Assembly (NCBI RefSeq): GCF_000282115.1
Contig: NZ_AKJY01000013.1
Location: 1-33,701 of the forward strand
Direction of reading: 5' to 3'
From: Chryseobacterium populi
GTDB taxonomy: Bacteria; Bacteroidota; Bacteroidia; Flavobacteriales; Weeksellaceae
Length of the DNA stretch: 33,701 nucleotides
Below the pieces are notes generated by a model. It was given only the letters and a program-made list of their open reading frames with translations, was not told the DNA's origin and did no database searches. This document shows positions 1 through 7,807 of this stretch, in pieces. Within the stretch, counting starts at the first letter, position 1, and each line of letters opens with the position of its first letter. A program made the position numbers and the translations under genes.

Positions 1-168
1 CCCCCTGCCGTTCTTCAGGGAAGCTCAGATACTACCTTTTACGTTATTGCAGTTTATTTTGGAGCCGTAGCTGTAAAAAACACCAGATATACGGTAATTG
101 CCATGCTTCTGGCCGATTTCGTGGGGATTATTACCTCAATTGCTCTGGCATATTTGTTTTTTGCTTAA
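1..168 (+). CDS. Nucleoside recognition domain (spore maturation SpmA/SpmB-type) protein, C-terminal fragment
   Basis: Frame 1 is open from the window edge to TAA at 166-168, giving the last 55 residues; the start lies outside. The fragment has the motif GSSDTTFYVIAVYFGAVAVK followed by a hydrophobic terminal helix. This matches the conserved C-terminus of the SpmB half of nucleoside-recognition ('Gate' domain) membrane proteins. In Bacteroidetes the SpmA and SpmB halves are usually fused in one integral membrane protein whose substrate is poorly known; the sporulation name is historical and these bacteria do not sporulate. The family call rests on motif recognition alone. A REPIN-like palindrome follows the stop. 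Confidence 0.75.
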   Translation, partial: PPAVLQGSSDTTFYVIAVYFGAVAVKNTRYTVIAMLLADFVGIITSIALAYLFFA

Positions 169-222
169 TAAATTGCCCGTTAAGCATAAATTGTTGAGAG
201 AAAGCATAAGAAACAACACCAA

Positions 223-302
223 GGTGGCTGAGGCTCCCGAAGCCACCGCAGCTGAACGGAAATCAGAACAGATCAATGGTGGCTTCGGGAGCCTCAGCCA
301 TC
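223..302. repeat. REPIN-like pair of inverted GC-rich repeats
   Basis: The arms 225-247 and 278-300 are perfect reverse complements over 23 bp, extended by G-U and G-C pairs at the base. The loop is 30 nt (248-277). Each arm is itself partly palindromic (GGTGGCT...AGCCACC). Local GC is far above the surrounding AT-rich DNA. Two inverted REP-like units around a short spacer is the architecture of REPIN elements, and short GC-rich palindromes of this kind are scattered between genes in Chryseobacterium. No T-run follows, so an intrinsic terminator is less likely, though the hairpin may protect the 3' end of the upstream mRNA. Confidence 0.75.
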
Positions 303-332
303 CACAATTTTAACATTAAACATCAAACTAAT

Positions 333-725
333 ATGATCACAGATAAAGAATTCACATTAAGACTTATTCGTCAATTAACCCAGGCATTGGAAAAACTTAT
401 TCTGGATAAGCCTGAAGAAAGTATGATGCAGAAAGAACTGGATTTTGATTCTTTAATGAAAGATATTTTTAAGATTGACTTTACAGAGATTTCTGCAAAA
501 GCGAAGGAAGAGCTTATTGAAATTGTAAACGAAAGACAGGAAAGAGACCACAAAGATTACTATGAAATGCTTGGAAATCTTTTTTATTTTAAAGGAAAGG
601 AAACCAACAATACAGACTTTTTAGATAAGGCAAGAACGTTTTATGAACTGTATCTTCAGGCCAGCGGAATTTTTGCTCTCCCGATTATTAATAGAATCAA
701 CGAAATAAAAAAAGCACTTTCATAA
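333..725 (+). CDS. Hypothetical small helical protein (130 aa)
   Basis: The frame is open further upstream (from 276) through the right arm of the palindrome. I take the start as ATG at 333, which gives a protein beginning MITDKEFTLRLIRQLTQALE; an upstream start would encode the repeat. The product is charged and probably all-helical, with no signal peptide or membrane segment. The second half (about residues 85-125) has the aromatic/alanine spacing of a TPR-like helical pair. The N-terminus reminds me of DUF6483-type proteins, but this is only an impression. No catalytic motif is visible. The stop codon lies inside the loop of a bidirectional terminator shared with the converging tonB-like gene. 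Confidence 0.7.
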   Translation: MITDKEFTLRLIRQLTQALEKLILDKPEESMMQKELDFDSLMKDIFKIDFTEISAKAKEELIEIVNERQERDHKDYYEMLGNLFYFKGKETNNTDFLDKARTFYELYLQASGIFALPIINRINEIKKALS

Positions 726-736
726 GAAGTGCTTTT
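710..736. terminator. Bidirectional intrinsic terminator
   Basis: The stem AAAAGCACTT (710-719) pairs with AAGTGCTTTT (727-736) around a 7-nt loop. It is A-rich on one side and T-rich on the other, so it can act in both directions. It sits between convergent genes (333-725 and 744-1625), and the TAA of the upstream gene (723-725) falls inside the loop, so the left arm is coding. Confidence 0.8.
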
Positions 737-743
737 ATGCTTT

Positions 744-1625
744 TTAGAAGGTAATTTTATAGGTTCCGGTGGAAGAGGTACCCGCCTTTTCTGCTTTCAC
801 ATATTTCTTAACCCATGAAACGGATGTTGAAGCTACACAAGGGTCTGATATTCCGCCTGTCCTTCTTGCAGAAACTACATTTCCGGCTTTATCTACAGTA
901 TAGGCGATTGTAATTGACCCGCTTGCCGTACAGCTGTGTTGGGGCTGTGCTCCACCTCTTCCCATCGTTCCAGGGATATATCCTATTAATTTTCTGTCAA
1001 TCCCTACTTTACTGTCACCATTTCCATCTCCGCCTAAAGGATCTCCTGCATTTCCTATTCCTTCTCCTGTTCCCTGGCTTCCGGCTTTGGTTCCTCTTCC
1101 TTTTATTAAGTTACCAATTGCGGCAGTTCCCTTTCCATCTCCGTTTCCGGTTTTGGAATTGGCGGTTGTTGCACCTGCTTTTTTGGTATTTTTAGATGCT
1201 GTTGAACTGGTTGCAGCTTTTTTATTTGATTTTGAATCGTCTTTTTTAGGAGCACTGATTTTTGAATTGTTTCCGGTAATTACTTTATCCTTTGTTTCCA
1301 CTTTTTTGGTTTCAGGCCGTGGATCCGGTTTTATAACGGTTTTTGTTTCTGGAACTTCCATTTCAACAGGCTCCGGTGCAATATCTTCTGTTGCAGCGGC
1401 TAAGCTTCCCGGCTGATCTGCCGGTTCCTCAATACCTTTACCATTTCTGTTGTCTCCGAAATTAACCAGCATTGTGGTTACTACTTCCGGATCCTTATCT
1501 ATTTCAGGCTTAAGCTTATAAAGAAAAACAAAAAGCAAAATAGCAGACCAGATCAGAACAGAAAGTATTCCACTCTTTATCCTGTCCCTGTTTTGCTCGT
1601 CTTTATTTACAGTATAACTTTTCAT
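744..1625 (-). CDS. TonB/TolA-like energy transducer
   Basis: A 293-residue protein with the layout of TonB-family transducers: short cytoplasmic N-terminus, one membrane anchor at about residues 18-37, a long low-complexity periplasmic stretch rich in Pro, Lys, Thr, Glu and Gly (about 60-215), and a compact C-terminal domain with the GSITIAYTVDKAGNVV strand pattern. It is the last gene of exbB-exbD-tonB, 29 bp after exbD. Such proteins couple the ExbBD proton channel to outer-membrane transporters or envelope functions. The C-terminal domain contains two cysteines (SCTAS and SDPCV) that could form a disulfide. The linker is unusually rich in Gly/Asn. A TolA-like role is an alternative. Confidence 0.85.
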   Translation of the reverse strand: MKSYTVNKDEQNRDRIKSGILSVLIWSAILLFVFLYKLKPEIDKDPEVVTTMLVNFGDNRNGKGIEEPADQPGSLAAATEDIAPEPVEMEVPETKTVIKPDPRPETKKVETKDKVITGNNSKISAPKKDDSKSNKKAATSSTASKNTKKAGATTANSKTGNGDGKGTAAIGNLIKGRGTKAGSQGTGEGIGNAGDPLGGDGNGDSKVGIDRKLIGYIPGTMGRGGAQPQHSCTASGSITIAYTVDKAGNVVSARRTGGISDPCVASTSVSWVKKYVKAEKAGTSSTGTYKITF

Positions 1626-1654
1626 TTTTGAATACTTCTTGCTTTATTACAGCA

Positions 1655-2053
1655 TTATTTATCTTTAACAGTTGCAAGGGCAATATTGAATTTATGCTTT
1701 TCGGCAATCTCCATTACATACACAACATATTTATGCATTGTATTTTCATCAGCTCTTATTGTGAAAGATTTATTGGTCTGGTTTGTAAGTTTATCAACAA
1801 TAGCTTGTTCCAGTTGTGCTTTATCAACCGGATTATCATCCACAAAATATGATCCGTCCGGCTTAATACTTACCGACAAGGGATTAGGAACATTGTTATC
1901 AACACCTTCCGCCTTTGGCAGGTTTACATCAATTGCACTCTGATTGGCTGCAGACGATGTAATCATGAAGAAGATTAACATCAACAGGATAACGTCCGTC
2001 ATTGCTGCCAAACTGAATTCGGGGTTTGCTTTATTTCTTCTCTGAATTTTCAT
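1655..2053 (-). CDS. exbD: ExbD/TolR biopolymer transport protein
   Basis: This 132-residue protein is the usual ExbD/TolR length. It has a short cytoplasmic N-terminus and one transmembrane helix at about residues 15-33, beginning MTDVILLMLIFFM. The Asp in MTD is the conserved proton-conducting residue of the family. A periplasmic domain follows (VDVNLPKAEG-like segment, then FTIRADENT). It partners with the ExbB product encoded 9 bp upstream and with the TonB-like protein downstream to harvest proton-motive force across the inner membrane. The ATG at 2053 is supported by tight operon spacing. Confidence 0.93.
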   Translation of the reverse strand: MKIQRRNKANPEFSLAAMTDVILLMLIFFMITSSAANQSAIDVNLPKAEGVDNNVPNPLSVSIKPDGSYFVDDNPVDKAQLEQAIVDKLTNQTNKSFTIRADENTMHKYVVYVMEIAEKHKFNIALATVKDK

Positions 2054-2062
2054 AAGAAAGAA

Positions 2063-2767
2063 TTATAAAGGTTTGTTGATAAGATCTAAAAATTCTCCGG
2101 ACATATTCTGAGCTCTCAATACAAATTTGTCAATTCTCGTTAAAAGAATATTGTAAAAAAAGTTAGCCGGGATTGCTACCGCTAAACCGACTGCCGTTTG
2201 CCCCAAAGCTGTATAAATACCTTCAGACAGTGTTTTCGGTGAAAAAGAGCCTGTTGCATGTGACAAATTAAAGAATGCAATGATCATCCCGATAACCGTT
2301 CCCAAAAGTCCCAGCATCGGGGCAATACTTGGTACTACCGCCAGAAGGTTAAGGTTCTTCTCCATATTTGCAACCTCTACCTGAGCCTGGGATTCCATGG
2401 CACTTACAATATCAGAAACGGGACGCCCTAATCTTGAGATCCCTTTTTCCAGTATTCTTCCTTCAGGTGAGTTTTGTCTTTTACAGTAATCTGCCGCCGA
2501 GTCTATTTTACCTTCCCTGATAAAGTCTTCGATATTATCCATGAAGTTGGAATCAGTTTTTGAAGTAAGCCGTTTGATAAAGAAAAACCTTTCAAAAAAC
2601 AGATATACGGAAAATATACCAAGCAGTAACACGGTCACCATCACTATTTTAGCGAAAGCTCCTCCGTGGAACATGATTTTCCAAAATGAAAATTCTAAAT
2701 CTTCTGTAGCTACTGCAGGTGCAGCAATTTGTGCAAATAAAATCTGGGTAAGTTCCGTTAACAGCAT
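2063..2767 (-). CDS. exbB: MotA/TolQ/ExbB proton channel family protein
   Basis: A 234-residue inner-membrane channel protein. A hydrophobic segment near residues 33-57 precedes a cytoplasmic region with charged helices (about 60-130). The diagnostic family core follows at about 140-215: LAVVPSIAPMLGLLGTVIGM and then LSEGIYTALGQTAVGLAVAIPA. This forms the ExbB/TolQ proton channel that drives TonB- or Tol-type transducers. It is the first gene of the three-gene operon. A TAnnTTTG-type -7 element lies upstream on the minus strand at 2807-2800. ExbB and TolQ cannot be separated on sequence alone; the TonB-like partner favours ExbB. Confidence 0.92.
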   Translation of the reverse strand: MLLTELTQILFAQIAAPAVATEDLEFSFWKIMFHGGAFAKIVMVTVLLLGIFSVYLFFERFFFIKRLTSKTDSNFMDNIEDFIREGKIDSAADYCKRQNSPEGRILEKGISRLGRPVSDIVSAMESQAQVEVANMEKNLNLLAVVPSIAPMLGLLGTVIGMIIAFFNLSHATGSFSPKTLSEGIYTALGQTAVGLAVAIPANFFYNILLTRIDKFVLRAQNMSGEFLDLINKPL

Positions 2768-2799
2768 TAATGTGAATATTTTATAATGGTTTTAAACGA

Positions 2800-2807
2800 C
2801 AAAAATA
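2800..2807 (-). promoter_or_regulatory. Candidate -7 box for the exbB operon
   Basis: On the minus strand this reads TATTTTTG, a match to Bacteroidetes TAnnTTTG, 33 bp before the exbB ATG. I see no TTTG -33 box at the expected 19-21 bp spacing, so support is partial. Confidence 0.45.
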
Positions 2808-2880
2808 ATGGAATATTATTAATTGTTCTCTTAAAAATTGCTTAAAAACAACTTAAATTTTGTTATTGAATACAAATAGC

Positions 2881-2928
2881 AAATTTCTTTCCAAAAAAAT
2901 TTGAAAAGAAATTTATATTCTGAATATA
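2881..2928. other. AT-rich inverted repeats in the gap after the acidic hypothetical gene
   Basis: AAATTTCTTT (2881-2890) and AAAGAAATTT (2905-2914) are reverse complements around a 14-nt spacer, and TATATTC/GAATATA (2914-2928) is a second palindrome beside them. They lie just downstream of the minus-strand gene ending at 2944 and upstream of exbB. They could form a weak terminator for the former or an operator for the latter. AT-rich palindromes also arise by chance, so confidence is low. Confidence 0.3.
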
Positions 2929-2943
2929 GAAACAAAGACTGAA

Positions 2944-3405
2944 TTAATCTTCGTCTACCTCAATATCGTCCTGGCTGAATTCACATTTAAGTCTGAAAGG
3001 AATCGGCTGATCCGAGCCGGTATAGAAATCATCAATAGTTCCTTTCCAGATAACCTGAAGCTCGCCTTCTTCATTTCTTTCAAAAAGAAGTTCATTGTCA
3101 TAGATATAAGCATCATCATCATCGAACAAATCTACTTCTGTGAAAGTTTCATCATCTGAATCATTAATCTGAATTGTTTTTCCTTCGATCTCACCGCTCT
3201 CTATAGGAAAATCGAAAACCTCAAGCGAAAGTTGTGGAAAATTGTACTGTAAAGAATCATCGTCTACATGATCCAAACCGTCATCCGTGATGATTTCAAC
3301 CTCAAGAAAATGTTGTTGGTTACTGTAAACCGCTTTACAATAAGTATTTCTAATATTGTATTTTAGCGTTTCGTCCGGATGGTAAATTTTTAAAATCCCT
3401 TTCAT
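2944..3405 (-). CDS. Hypothetical acidic protein
   Basis: A 153-residue protein with no signal peptide or membrane segment and a very acidic composition, with Asp/Glu runs such as DDDDAY, HVDDDS and the C-terminal EVDED. Alternating hydrophobic residues suggest beta structure. I do not recognise the family. It starts at ATG 3405, with a good -7 box (TATCTTTG, minus strand 3461-3454) upstream, and appears to be a single-gene unit between the exbB operon and the divergent DUF885 gene. No catalytic motif is visible. Many highly acidic small Flavobacteriia proteins remain unassigned. Confidence 0.75.
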   Translation of the reverse strand: MKGILKIYHPDETLKYNIRNTYCKAVYSNQQHFLEVEIITDDGLDHVDDDSLQYNFPQLSLEVFDFPIESGEIEGKTIQINDSDDETFTEVDLFDDDDAYIYDNELLFERNEEGELQVIWKGTIDDFYTGSDQPIPFRLKCEFSQDDIEVDED

Positions 3406-3453
3406 TATTTCTTAAAAAAGAACTGTAATAGTATGATTGTTAAACGTTTTCAG

Positions 3454-3461
3454 CAAAGATA
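3454..3461 (-). promoter_or_regulatory. Candidate -7 box for the acidic hypothetical gene
   Basis: On the minus strand this reads TATCTTTG followed by C, the full TAnnTTTGC form of the Bacteroidetes -7 element, about 50 bp before the ATG at 3405. No clear -33 box is seen. Confidence 0.5.
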
Positions 3462-3546
3462 AAAAATAGATTGAATGTGAAAAATATTTTGAAAATTATT
3501 TTTTAAAAATCAACTTTAGCTATCACCCGTTTATCTCAATATTACT

Positions 3547-3554
3547 TACTTTTG
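3547..3554 (+). promoter_or_regulatory. Candidate -7 box for the DUF885 gene
   Basis: TACTTTTG matches TAnnTTTG and lies 20 bp before the ATG at 3575, which would give a short 5' leader. No TTTG at proper spacing upstream. Confidence 0.45.
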
Positions 3555-3574
3555 TTTTCATAAAGATTCTGGAA

Positions 3575-5371
3575 ATGAAAAACATTTTATCGAAAAGCAT
3601 TTTAGGTTTTGGCCTGATGATCAGTCTGGCAGCCTGTAAAAAATCGGATTCCCCTTTAACGAAAGTTACCCCTACCAATTTAGATTCCATTGCTGCCAAT
3701 TATTATGAGCAGTATCTTAAATTGTATCCGATGGATGCAACTTCTCAGGGCGATTTAAGATATAATGATCAATTGCCCATCAATATTGATAAAGATTTTA
3801 TTTCAGGAGAAGTTGCCTTTTACAGCTCAGTTCAGAAACAGCTGGACCAGGTGGATTATAAAGGCTTATCTGATGAAGATAAAGTGGTTTATGATGTTCT
3901 GGATTATACTTTAAAAGACAGGATTGAAGGCTATGCTTATCATCCGGAATATATTCCTTTTACCCAGTTTGGGGGACTTCCGTTGTCTTTCCCTTTGTAT
4001 GGAAGCGGACAAGGAAGCCAACCCTTTAAAACAGAAAAGGATTATGCAGACTGGCTGAAAAGAATGGAAAAATTCCCGGATTGGATGGCTGCGGCCGAGG
4101 ACAATTTCCGGGAAGGAATTAATAATAAAATAGTTCTGCCGAAAAAACTGGTCATCAAAATGATTCCGCAGATGAAATCTGAAGAAATCACTACCGCCGA
4201 TTTTGAAAAGAATATTTTTTATGGTCCCGTTAAAAACTTTCCAAAAGATTTTACAAAGGAGCAAAAGGATAAATATACAGCCCTTTATAAAGATGCCATC
4301 ACTAAAAAAATCATTCCGGCTTATACCAAAATGGGATCCTTTTTAGAAAAAGAATATTTGCCGAAAGCGAGAGAAACAGATGGCTACAACAGCCTCCCGA
4401 ACGGGGATGAGATTTATAGATATTATGCAAAAAGCTGGACAACAACCAATAAATCACCTGAAGAGATCAATAAAACCGGGCTTCAGCAGGTTGCTATGCT
4501 TCGTACAGAAATGGAAAAAGTAAAACAGCAGGTTGGCTTTACAGGAACTTTGGAAGAATTTATCAATTTTGTAAAAACAGATCCTAAAGCAATGCCTTAT
4601 AAGACCTCAAAAGAAGTATTGAATGGCTTTAATGGAATCCTGGCCAAGATCACTCCCAAGCTGAAGACCATGTTCCGTGTGACCCCGAAAACAAAATTTG
4701 AAATCAGACAGACAGAAAAATTCAGGGAAGCCAGCGCAAGTGCAGAATATATCCAGGGAACCCCGGATGGGAAAAGACCGGGAATTTTCTATGTTCCGCT
4801 TCCTGATCCTTCAAAATTCAATGTAACATCCGGAATGGAATCCCTTTTCCTTCATGAAGCAATTCCGGGACACCATTACCAGGTTTCTCTTCAACAGGAG
4901 AATACCAGGTTACCAAAGTTCATGAGGTTCGGCTGGTTTGGAGCTTACGGTGAAGGCTGGGCACATTATTGTGAAACGCTGGGCCCGGAATTCGGATTGT
5001 ATACAGATCCTTATCAGAAAATGGGGTATTTAAGCGATCAGATGCTGAGAGCCGTAAGGTTGGTGGTTGACACCGGATTACATACCGGAAAAATGACAAG
5101 AGAAGAAGCAATAAAATATTTCCTGGGCAATATTTCTTATGACGAGGCCGGAGCCACCGCCGAAGTGGAAAGATACATGGCCATGCCGGGACAGGCTTTG
5201 GGCTACAAAATCGGATCTTTGAGAATCCGTGAGCTGAGAGACAAATATCAGAAACAGCTGGGAAATAAATTTAGTCTGGCAAGCTTTCATGATGAAGTAT
5301 TGAGCCAGGGCTGCCTTCCTTTAGATGTTCTGAACAGGAAGATGGAGCTTTGGGCAAAGAAGCAGAAGTAA
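3575..5371 (+). CDS. DUF885 family lipoprotein, putative zinc peptidase
   Basis: This 598-residue protein has a lipoprotein signal with lipobox LAAC (Cys21) followed by KKSD, so it should be membrane-anchored in the envelope. The DUF885 signature HEAIPGHH is at residues 427-434, with GEGWAHYCE from residue 459. DUF885 proteins are thought to be gluzincin-type metallopeptidases related to M3/M2 enzymes, with the HExxxGHH helix and the downstream Glu supplying zinc and catalytic ligands. The length is normal for the family and no key residue is missing. The exact substrate is unknown. The next gene, an S41 peptidase, starts 42 bp downstream, suggesting a small peptidase operon. Confidence 0.9.
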   Translation: MKNILSKSILGFGLMISLAACKKSDSPLTKVTPTNLDSIAANYYEQYLKLYPMDATSQGDLRYNDQLPINIDKDFISGEVAFYSSVQKQLDQVDYKGLSDEDKVVYDVLDYTLKDRIEGYAYHPEYIPFTQFGGLPLSFPLYGSGQGSQPFKTEKDYADWLKRMEKFPDWMAAAEDNFREGINNKIVLPKKLVIKMIPQMKSEEITTADFEKNIFYGPVKNFPKDFTKEQKDKYTALYKDAITKKIIPAYTKMGSFLEKEYLPKARETDGYNSLPNGDEIYRYYAKSWTTTNKSPEEINKTGLQQVAMLRTEMEKVKQQVGFTGTLEEFINFVKTDPKAMPYKTSKEVLNGFNGILAKITPKLKTMFRVTPKTKFEIRQTEKFREASASAEYIQGTPDGKRPGIFYVPLPDPSKFNVTSGMESLFLHEAIPGHHYQVSLQQENTRLPKFMRFGWFGAYGEGWAHYCETLGPEFGLYTDPYQKMGYLSDQMLRAVRLVVDTGLHTGKMTREEAIKYFLGNISYDEAGATAEVERYMAMPGQALGYKIGSLRIRELRDKYQKQLGNKFSLASFHDEVLSQGCLPLDVLNRKMELWAKKQK

Positions 5372-5412
5372 TTTTCCGAGAAATTCTATCATGACAAACC
5401 AATGTATGCAAT

Positions 5413-6603
5413 ATGAAAAGTTTAATACAATTAATTTTACCTGTTCTGCTTCTAAGTGCAGGAAATACAATTTTTGCCCAATCTAAATATCAAAAAGATT
5501 TTATTGAATTATGGACAGACATAAACAACCATTATGCATATTTAGACCAGCAAAATATTGACTGGAATAAAGTCAGAGAGATTTATGAGCCACAGTCAGC
5601 AAAAGTTTCAAATGACTCTGAATTTATTACGTTCCTGGAAAATATTTTAAATGAGCTTTATAATGGGCATACATCACTTAATATTAATTTGAAGACATCA
5701 AACAGGCTAATTCCTTCAGGCTTGGATTTGCATATTGAAAAAAAAGGGACTAAATATTTTATCAAAGACTTAAGAAATGGGTTTGGCGCTGATTTGGCGG
5801 GTTTGAAAATCGGAATGGAGGTGACCCTTTTCAACGGAAAACCGATTGAAGAGCAGTTAAAAAAATTTCTCCCGAAATTTACAGATAATCCTAATCAAAA
5901 AATGTATCAATACAGCATTGATATGCTTTTTGCAGGAACCCATGATACCCAAAGAGAAATCACAATAATCGAAAACGGAAAAGAAAAAACATTTTACCCT
6001 ATTACTTCTGGCAATAAAAATGAATTGTTGTATACTAAGGTTTTAAATAAAAATACAGCTTATATCAAAATCAATAATTCTTTAGGAAACAACAATTTGA
6101 TCACTAAATTTGATGAAACGCTCGACAGCTTATTTCAATACAAAAATTTGATTATAGACTTAACAGAAACACCGGGAGGCGGAAATTCAACTGTTGCCAG
6201 AGCATTAATGGGAAGATTTACTGATAAACTTCTTCCCTATCAAACTCATGAATTTGATGAGAAAGAATATCAAACCAAAAGACACTGGACAGAATATGTA
6301 ACACCAAGAAAAGAGATTTATAAAAATAACGTTTATATTCTCGTAGGGCATTGGACAGGAAGCATGGGAGAAGGAATTGCTGTTGGATTTGATGGCATGA
6401 AAAGAGCAAAAGTTATCGGAACACCCATGGCAGGTCTGATAGGTGCAGTTTCTAATTTTCAATTAAGTGAAACCAAGATCGGTTTTCAAATTCCAACTGA
6501 AAGATTATATCATATTAATGGAATACCAAGAGAAAATTTTATTCCAAAGATTCTGACACAAAACATTGAAGAAACAATCCAAAAAGCTAAAGAAATAAAA
6601 TAA
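5413..6603 (+). CDS. S41 family (tail-specific-type) serine peptidase, secreted
   Basis: A 396-residue protein with a signal peptide at about residues 1-22 ending IFAQ. An N-terminal helical region is followed by a PDZ-like segment around residues 105-150 (LAGLKIGMEVTLFNGKPIEE). The S41 protease core spans about 205-396. It includes DLTETPGGGNS and the nucleophile region GHWTGSMGEG with Ser317, then IGTPMAGLIGAV. The lysine that follows the TPxxGK turn in CtpA-like enzymes is not apparent, so a tricorn-type arrangement or reduced activity is possible. It lies between the DUF885 lipoprotein and a DinB-like gene that begins 4 bp after its stop. Confidence 0.82.
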   Translation: MKSLIQLILPVLLLSAGNTIFAQSKYQKDFIELWTDINNHYAYLDQQNIDWNKVREIYEPQSAKVSNDSEFITFLENILNELYNGHTSLNINLKTSNRLIPSGLDLHIEKKGTKYFIKDLRNGFGADLAGLKIGMEVTLFNGKPIEEQLKKFLPKFTDNPNQKMYQYSIDMLFAGTHDTQREITIIENGKEKTFYPITSGNKNELLYTKVLNKNTAYIKINNSLGNNNLITKFDETLDSLFQYKNLIIDLTETPGGGNSTVARALMGRFTDKLLPYQTHEFDEKEYQTKRHWTEYVTPRKEIYKNNVYILVGHWTGSMGEGIAVGFDGMKRAKVIGTPMAGLIGAVSNFQLSETKIGFQIPTERLYHINGIPRENFIPKILTQNIEETIQKAKEIK

Positions 6604-6607
6604 AATT

Positions 6608-7054
6608 ATGATCACAGAAAACTTAAAGTCCCTGTACAACAGAGACCTGAATAAATTAAAAACAGAAATTGAATCTTACCGGAAAGAAGAAAATATCTGG
6701 AAAACAGATCCGAACATTGCTAATTCTGCCGGAAATCTTTGCCTGCATTTAGTGGGTAACCTGAATGCTTTTATTGGCGCAGAGCTTGGCAATACGGGAT
6801 ACATAAGACACCGTGACCTGGAATTTTCATTAAAAGATGTTCCCAGAACAGAGCTGACTGAAAAGATAAACAATACTATAACAATGATTGACTCTACATT
6901 AAGTCTGCTAACATCCAAAGACCTGGAAAAAGAATATCCGCTTGTCGTTTTTGAAAATAAAATGTCTACGGGATATTTCCTGATCCATCTAATTAGCCAT
7001 CTGGATTATCATCTGGGACAGATTAATTATCACAGAAGGCTTTTAGACCTGTAA
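6608..7054 (+). CDS. DinB/DUF1572-like four-helix-bundle protein
   Basis: A 148-residue soluble helical protein. Histidines expected for the DinB/YfiT metal site are present: LCLHLVGNL near residue 47 and HLISHLDYHLGQINYH near the C-terminus. DUF1572-type members of the DinB superfamily are four-helix bundles that bind a divalent metal; some are thiol transferases and many are uncharacterised. The gene starts 4 bp after the S41 peptidase stop and is probably cotranscribed. No terminator is evident before the convergent endonuclease III gene. Confidence 0.8.
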   Translation: MITENLKSLYNRDLNKLKTEIESYRKEENIWKTDPNIANSAGNLCLHLVGNLNAFIGAELGNTGYIRHRDLEFSLKDVPRTELTEKINNTITMIDSTLSLLTSKDLEKEYPLVVFENKMSTGYFLIHLISHLDYHLGQINYHRRLLDL

Positions 7055-7154
7055 TTATCTATTTTCCTATCTGTTCTCTTTGTTTTTGTAGATAGATGAT
7101 AAAAGCTGCCATCTTTTGCCGGGCAGAAATCCCTTCAGAAAAGGAAAATTGGGG

Positions 7155-7775
7155 TTATTTTTCAAACATCATTTTCGTGATAAAGTCTTTATCCCCTTTT
7201 CCTCTTGCAGGGGAATATTCTCTTCCATAAAAAATAATCTGAAGATGAAGCTTATTCCATACGTTTTCAGACCAGATTGTTTTCGCATCTTTTTCCGTTT
7301 CTACTACATTTTTTCCTGACGTAAGCTTCCATTGAGTCATCAGGCGATGAATATGGGTATCTACGGGAAAAGCAGGAAACCCAAAGCCCTGGCTCATCAC
7401 TACGGAAGCGGTTTTATGCCCTACTCCAGGTAAGGCTTCCAGCTCTTCATAGGTCTGAGGCACAATTCCGTTATGTTTTTCAAGTAAGAGTTCAGCCATT
7501 CTTTTCAGGTTTTTGGCTTTCGTATTGGAAAGTCCGATCTCTTTGATCAGTTCTTTAATTTCTGAAACTTCCAGTTTAGCCATTTTTTCAGGGGTTCCGG
7601 CCATTTTAAAAAGGTTTGGGGTAACTTCATTCACCTTTTTATCAGTCGTCTGTGCAGAAAGCGCTACAGCAACCATCAGGGTGAATGGATCAGTATGTGC
7701 TAAAGGAATAGGAACTTCGGGATATATTTTTTCTAATTCATGCTGAACGAGTTCGGCTCTTTGCTTTTTTGTCAT
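7155..7775 (-). CDS. nth: Endonuclease III homologue lacking the Fe-S cluster
   Basis: A base-excision DNA glycosylase/AP lyase of the HhH-GPD family, 206 residues from ATG 7775. The frame extends to a TTG at 7796, but that would overlap the promoter zone. The helix-hairpin-helix LPGVGHKTAS contains the catalytic lysine (K121), and PVDTHIHRL supplies the catalytic aspartate (D139). In standard Nth the protein ends with a C-x6-C-x2-C-x5-C cluster-binding loop. Here that region reads YGREYSPARGKGDKDF and the whole protein has no cysteine. The enzyme should therefore fold without [4Fe-4S]. It is divergently transcribed from the peroxiredoxin gene. Confidence 0.9.
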   Translation of the reverse strand: MTKKQRAELVQHELEKIYPEVPIPLAHTDPFTLMVAVALSAQTTDKKVNEVTPNLFKMAGTPEKMAKLEVSEIKELIKEIGLSNTKAKNLKRMAELLLEKHNGIVPQTYEELEALPGVGHKTASVVMSQGFGFPAFPVDTHIHRLMTQWKLTSGKNVVETEKDAKTIWSENVWNKLHLQIIFYGREYSPARGKGDKDFITKMMFEK

Positions 7776-7791
7776 GTAACCATTAAATTTG
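7760..7791 (+). promoter_or_regulatory. Promoter of the peroxiredoxin gene (-33 and -7 boxes)
   Basis: TTTG (7760-7763), a 20-bp spacer and TAAATTTG (7784-7791) match the Bacteroidetes sigma-A consensus TTTG-N19-21-TAnnTTTG. The predicted start is near 7798, about 10 bp before the ATG at 7808. The promoter lies inside the 5' end and leader of the divergent nth gene. Confidence 0.65.
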
Positions 7792-7793
7792 AA

Positions 7794-7801
7794 CAAAATT
7801 A
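7794..7801 (-). promoter_or_regulatory. Candidate -7 box for endonuclease III
   Basis: The minus strand reads TAATTTTG, matching TAnnTTTG, 18 bp before the nth ATG at 7775. Only two base pairs separate it from the -7 box of the divergent promoter. A TTTG lies 23 bp upstream, slightly outside the usual spacing. Confidence 0.45.
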
Positions 7802-7807
7802 AACATT

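Noticed and set aside
914..1416. Long plus-strand frames rich in Leu/Phe/Pro opposite the tonB-like gene
   Set aside because: They are antisense shadows of the low-complexity Lys/Gly/Thr linker and have no independent support.
7055..7154. Possible terminator between the DinB-like and nth genes
   Set aside because: Only imperfect, interrupted pairing (TTATCTA...TAGATGATAA) and no T-run next to it.
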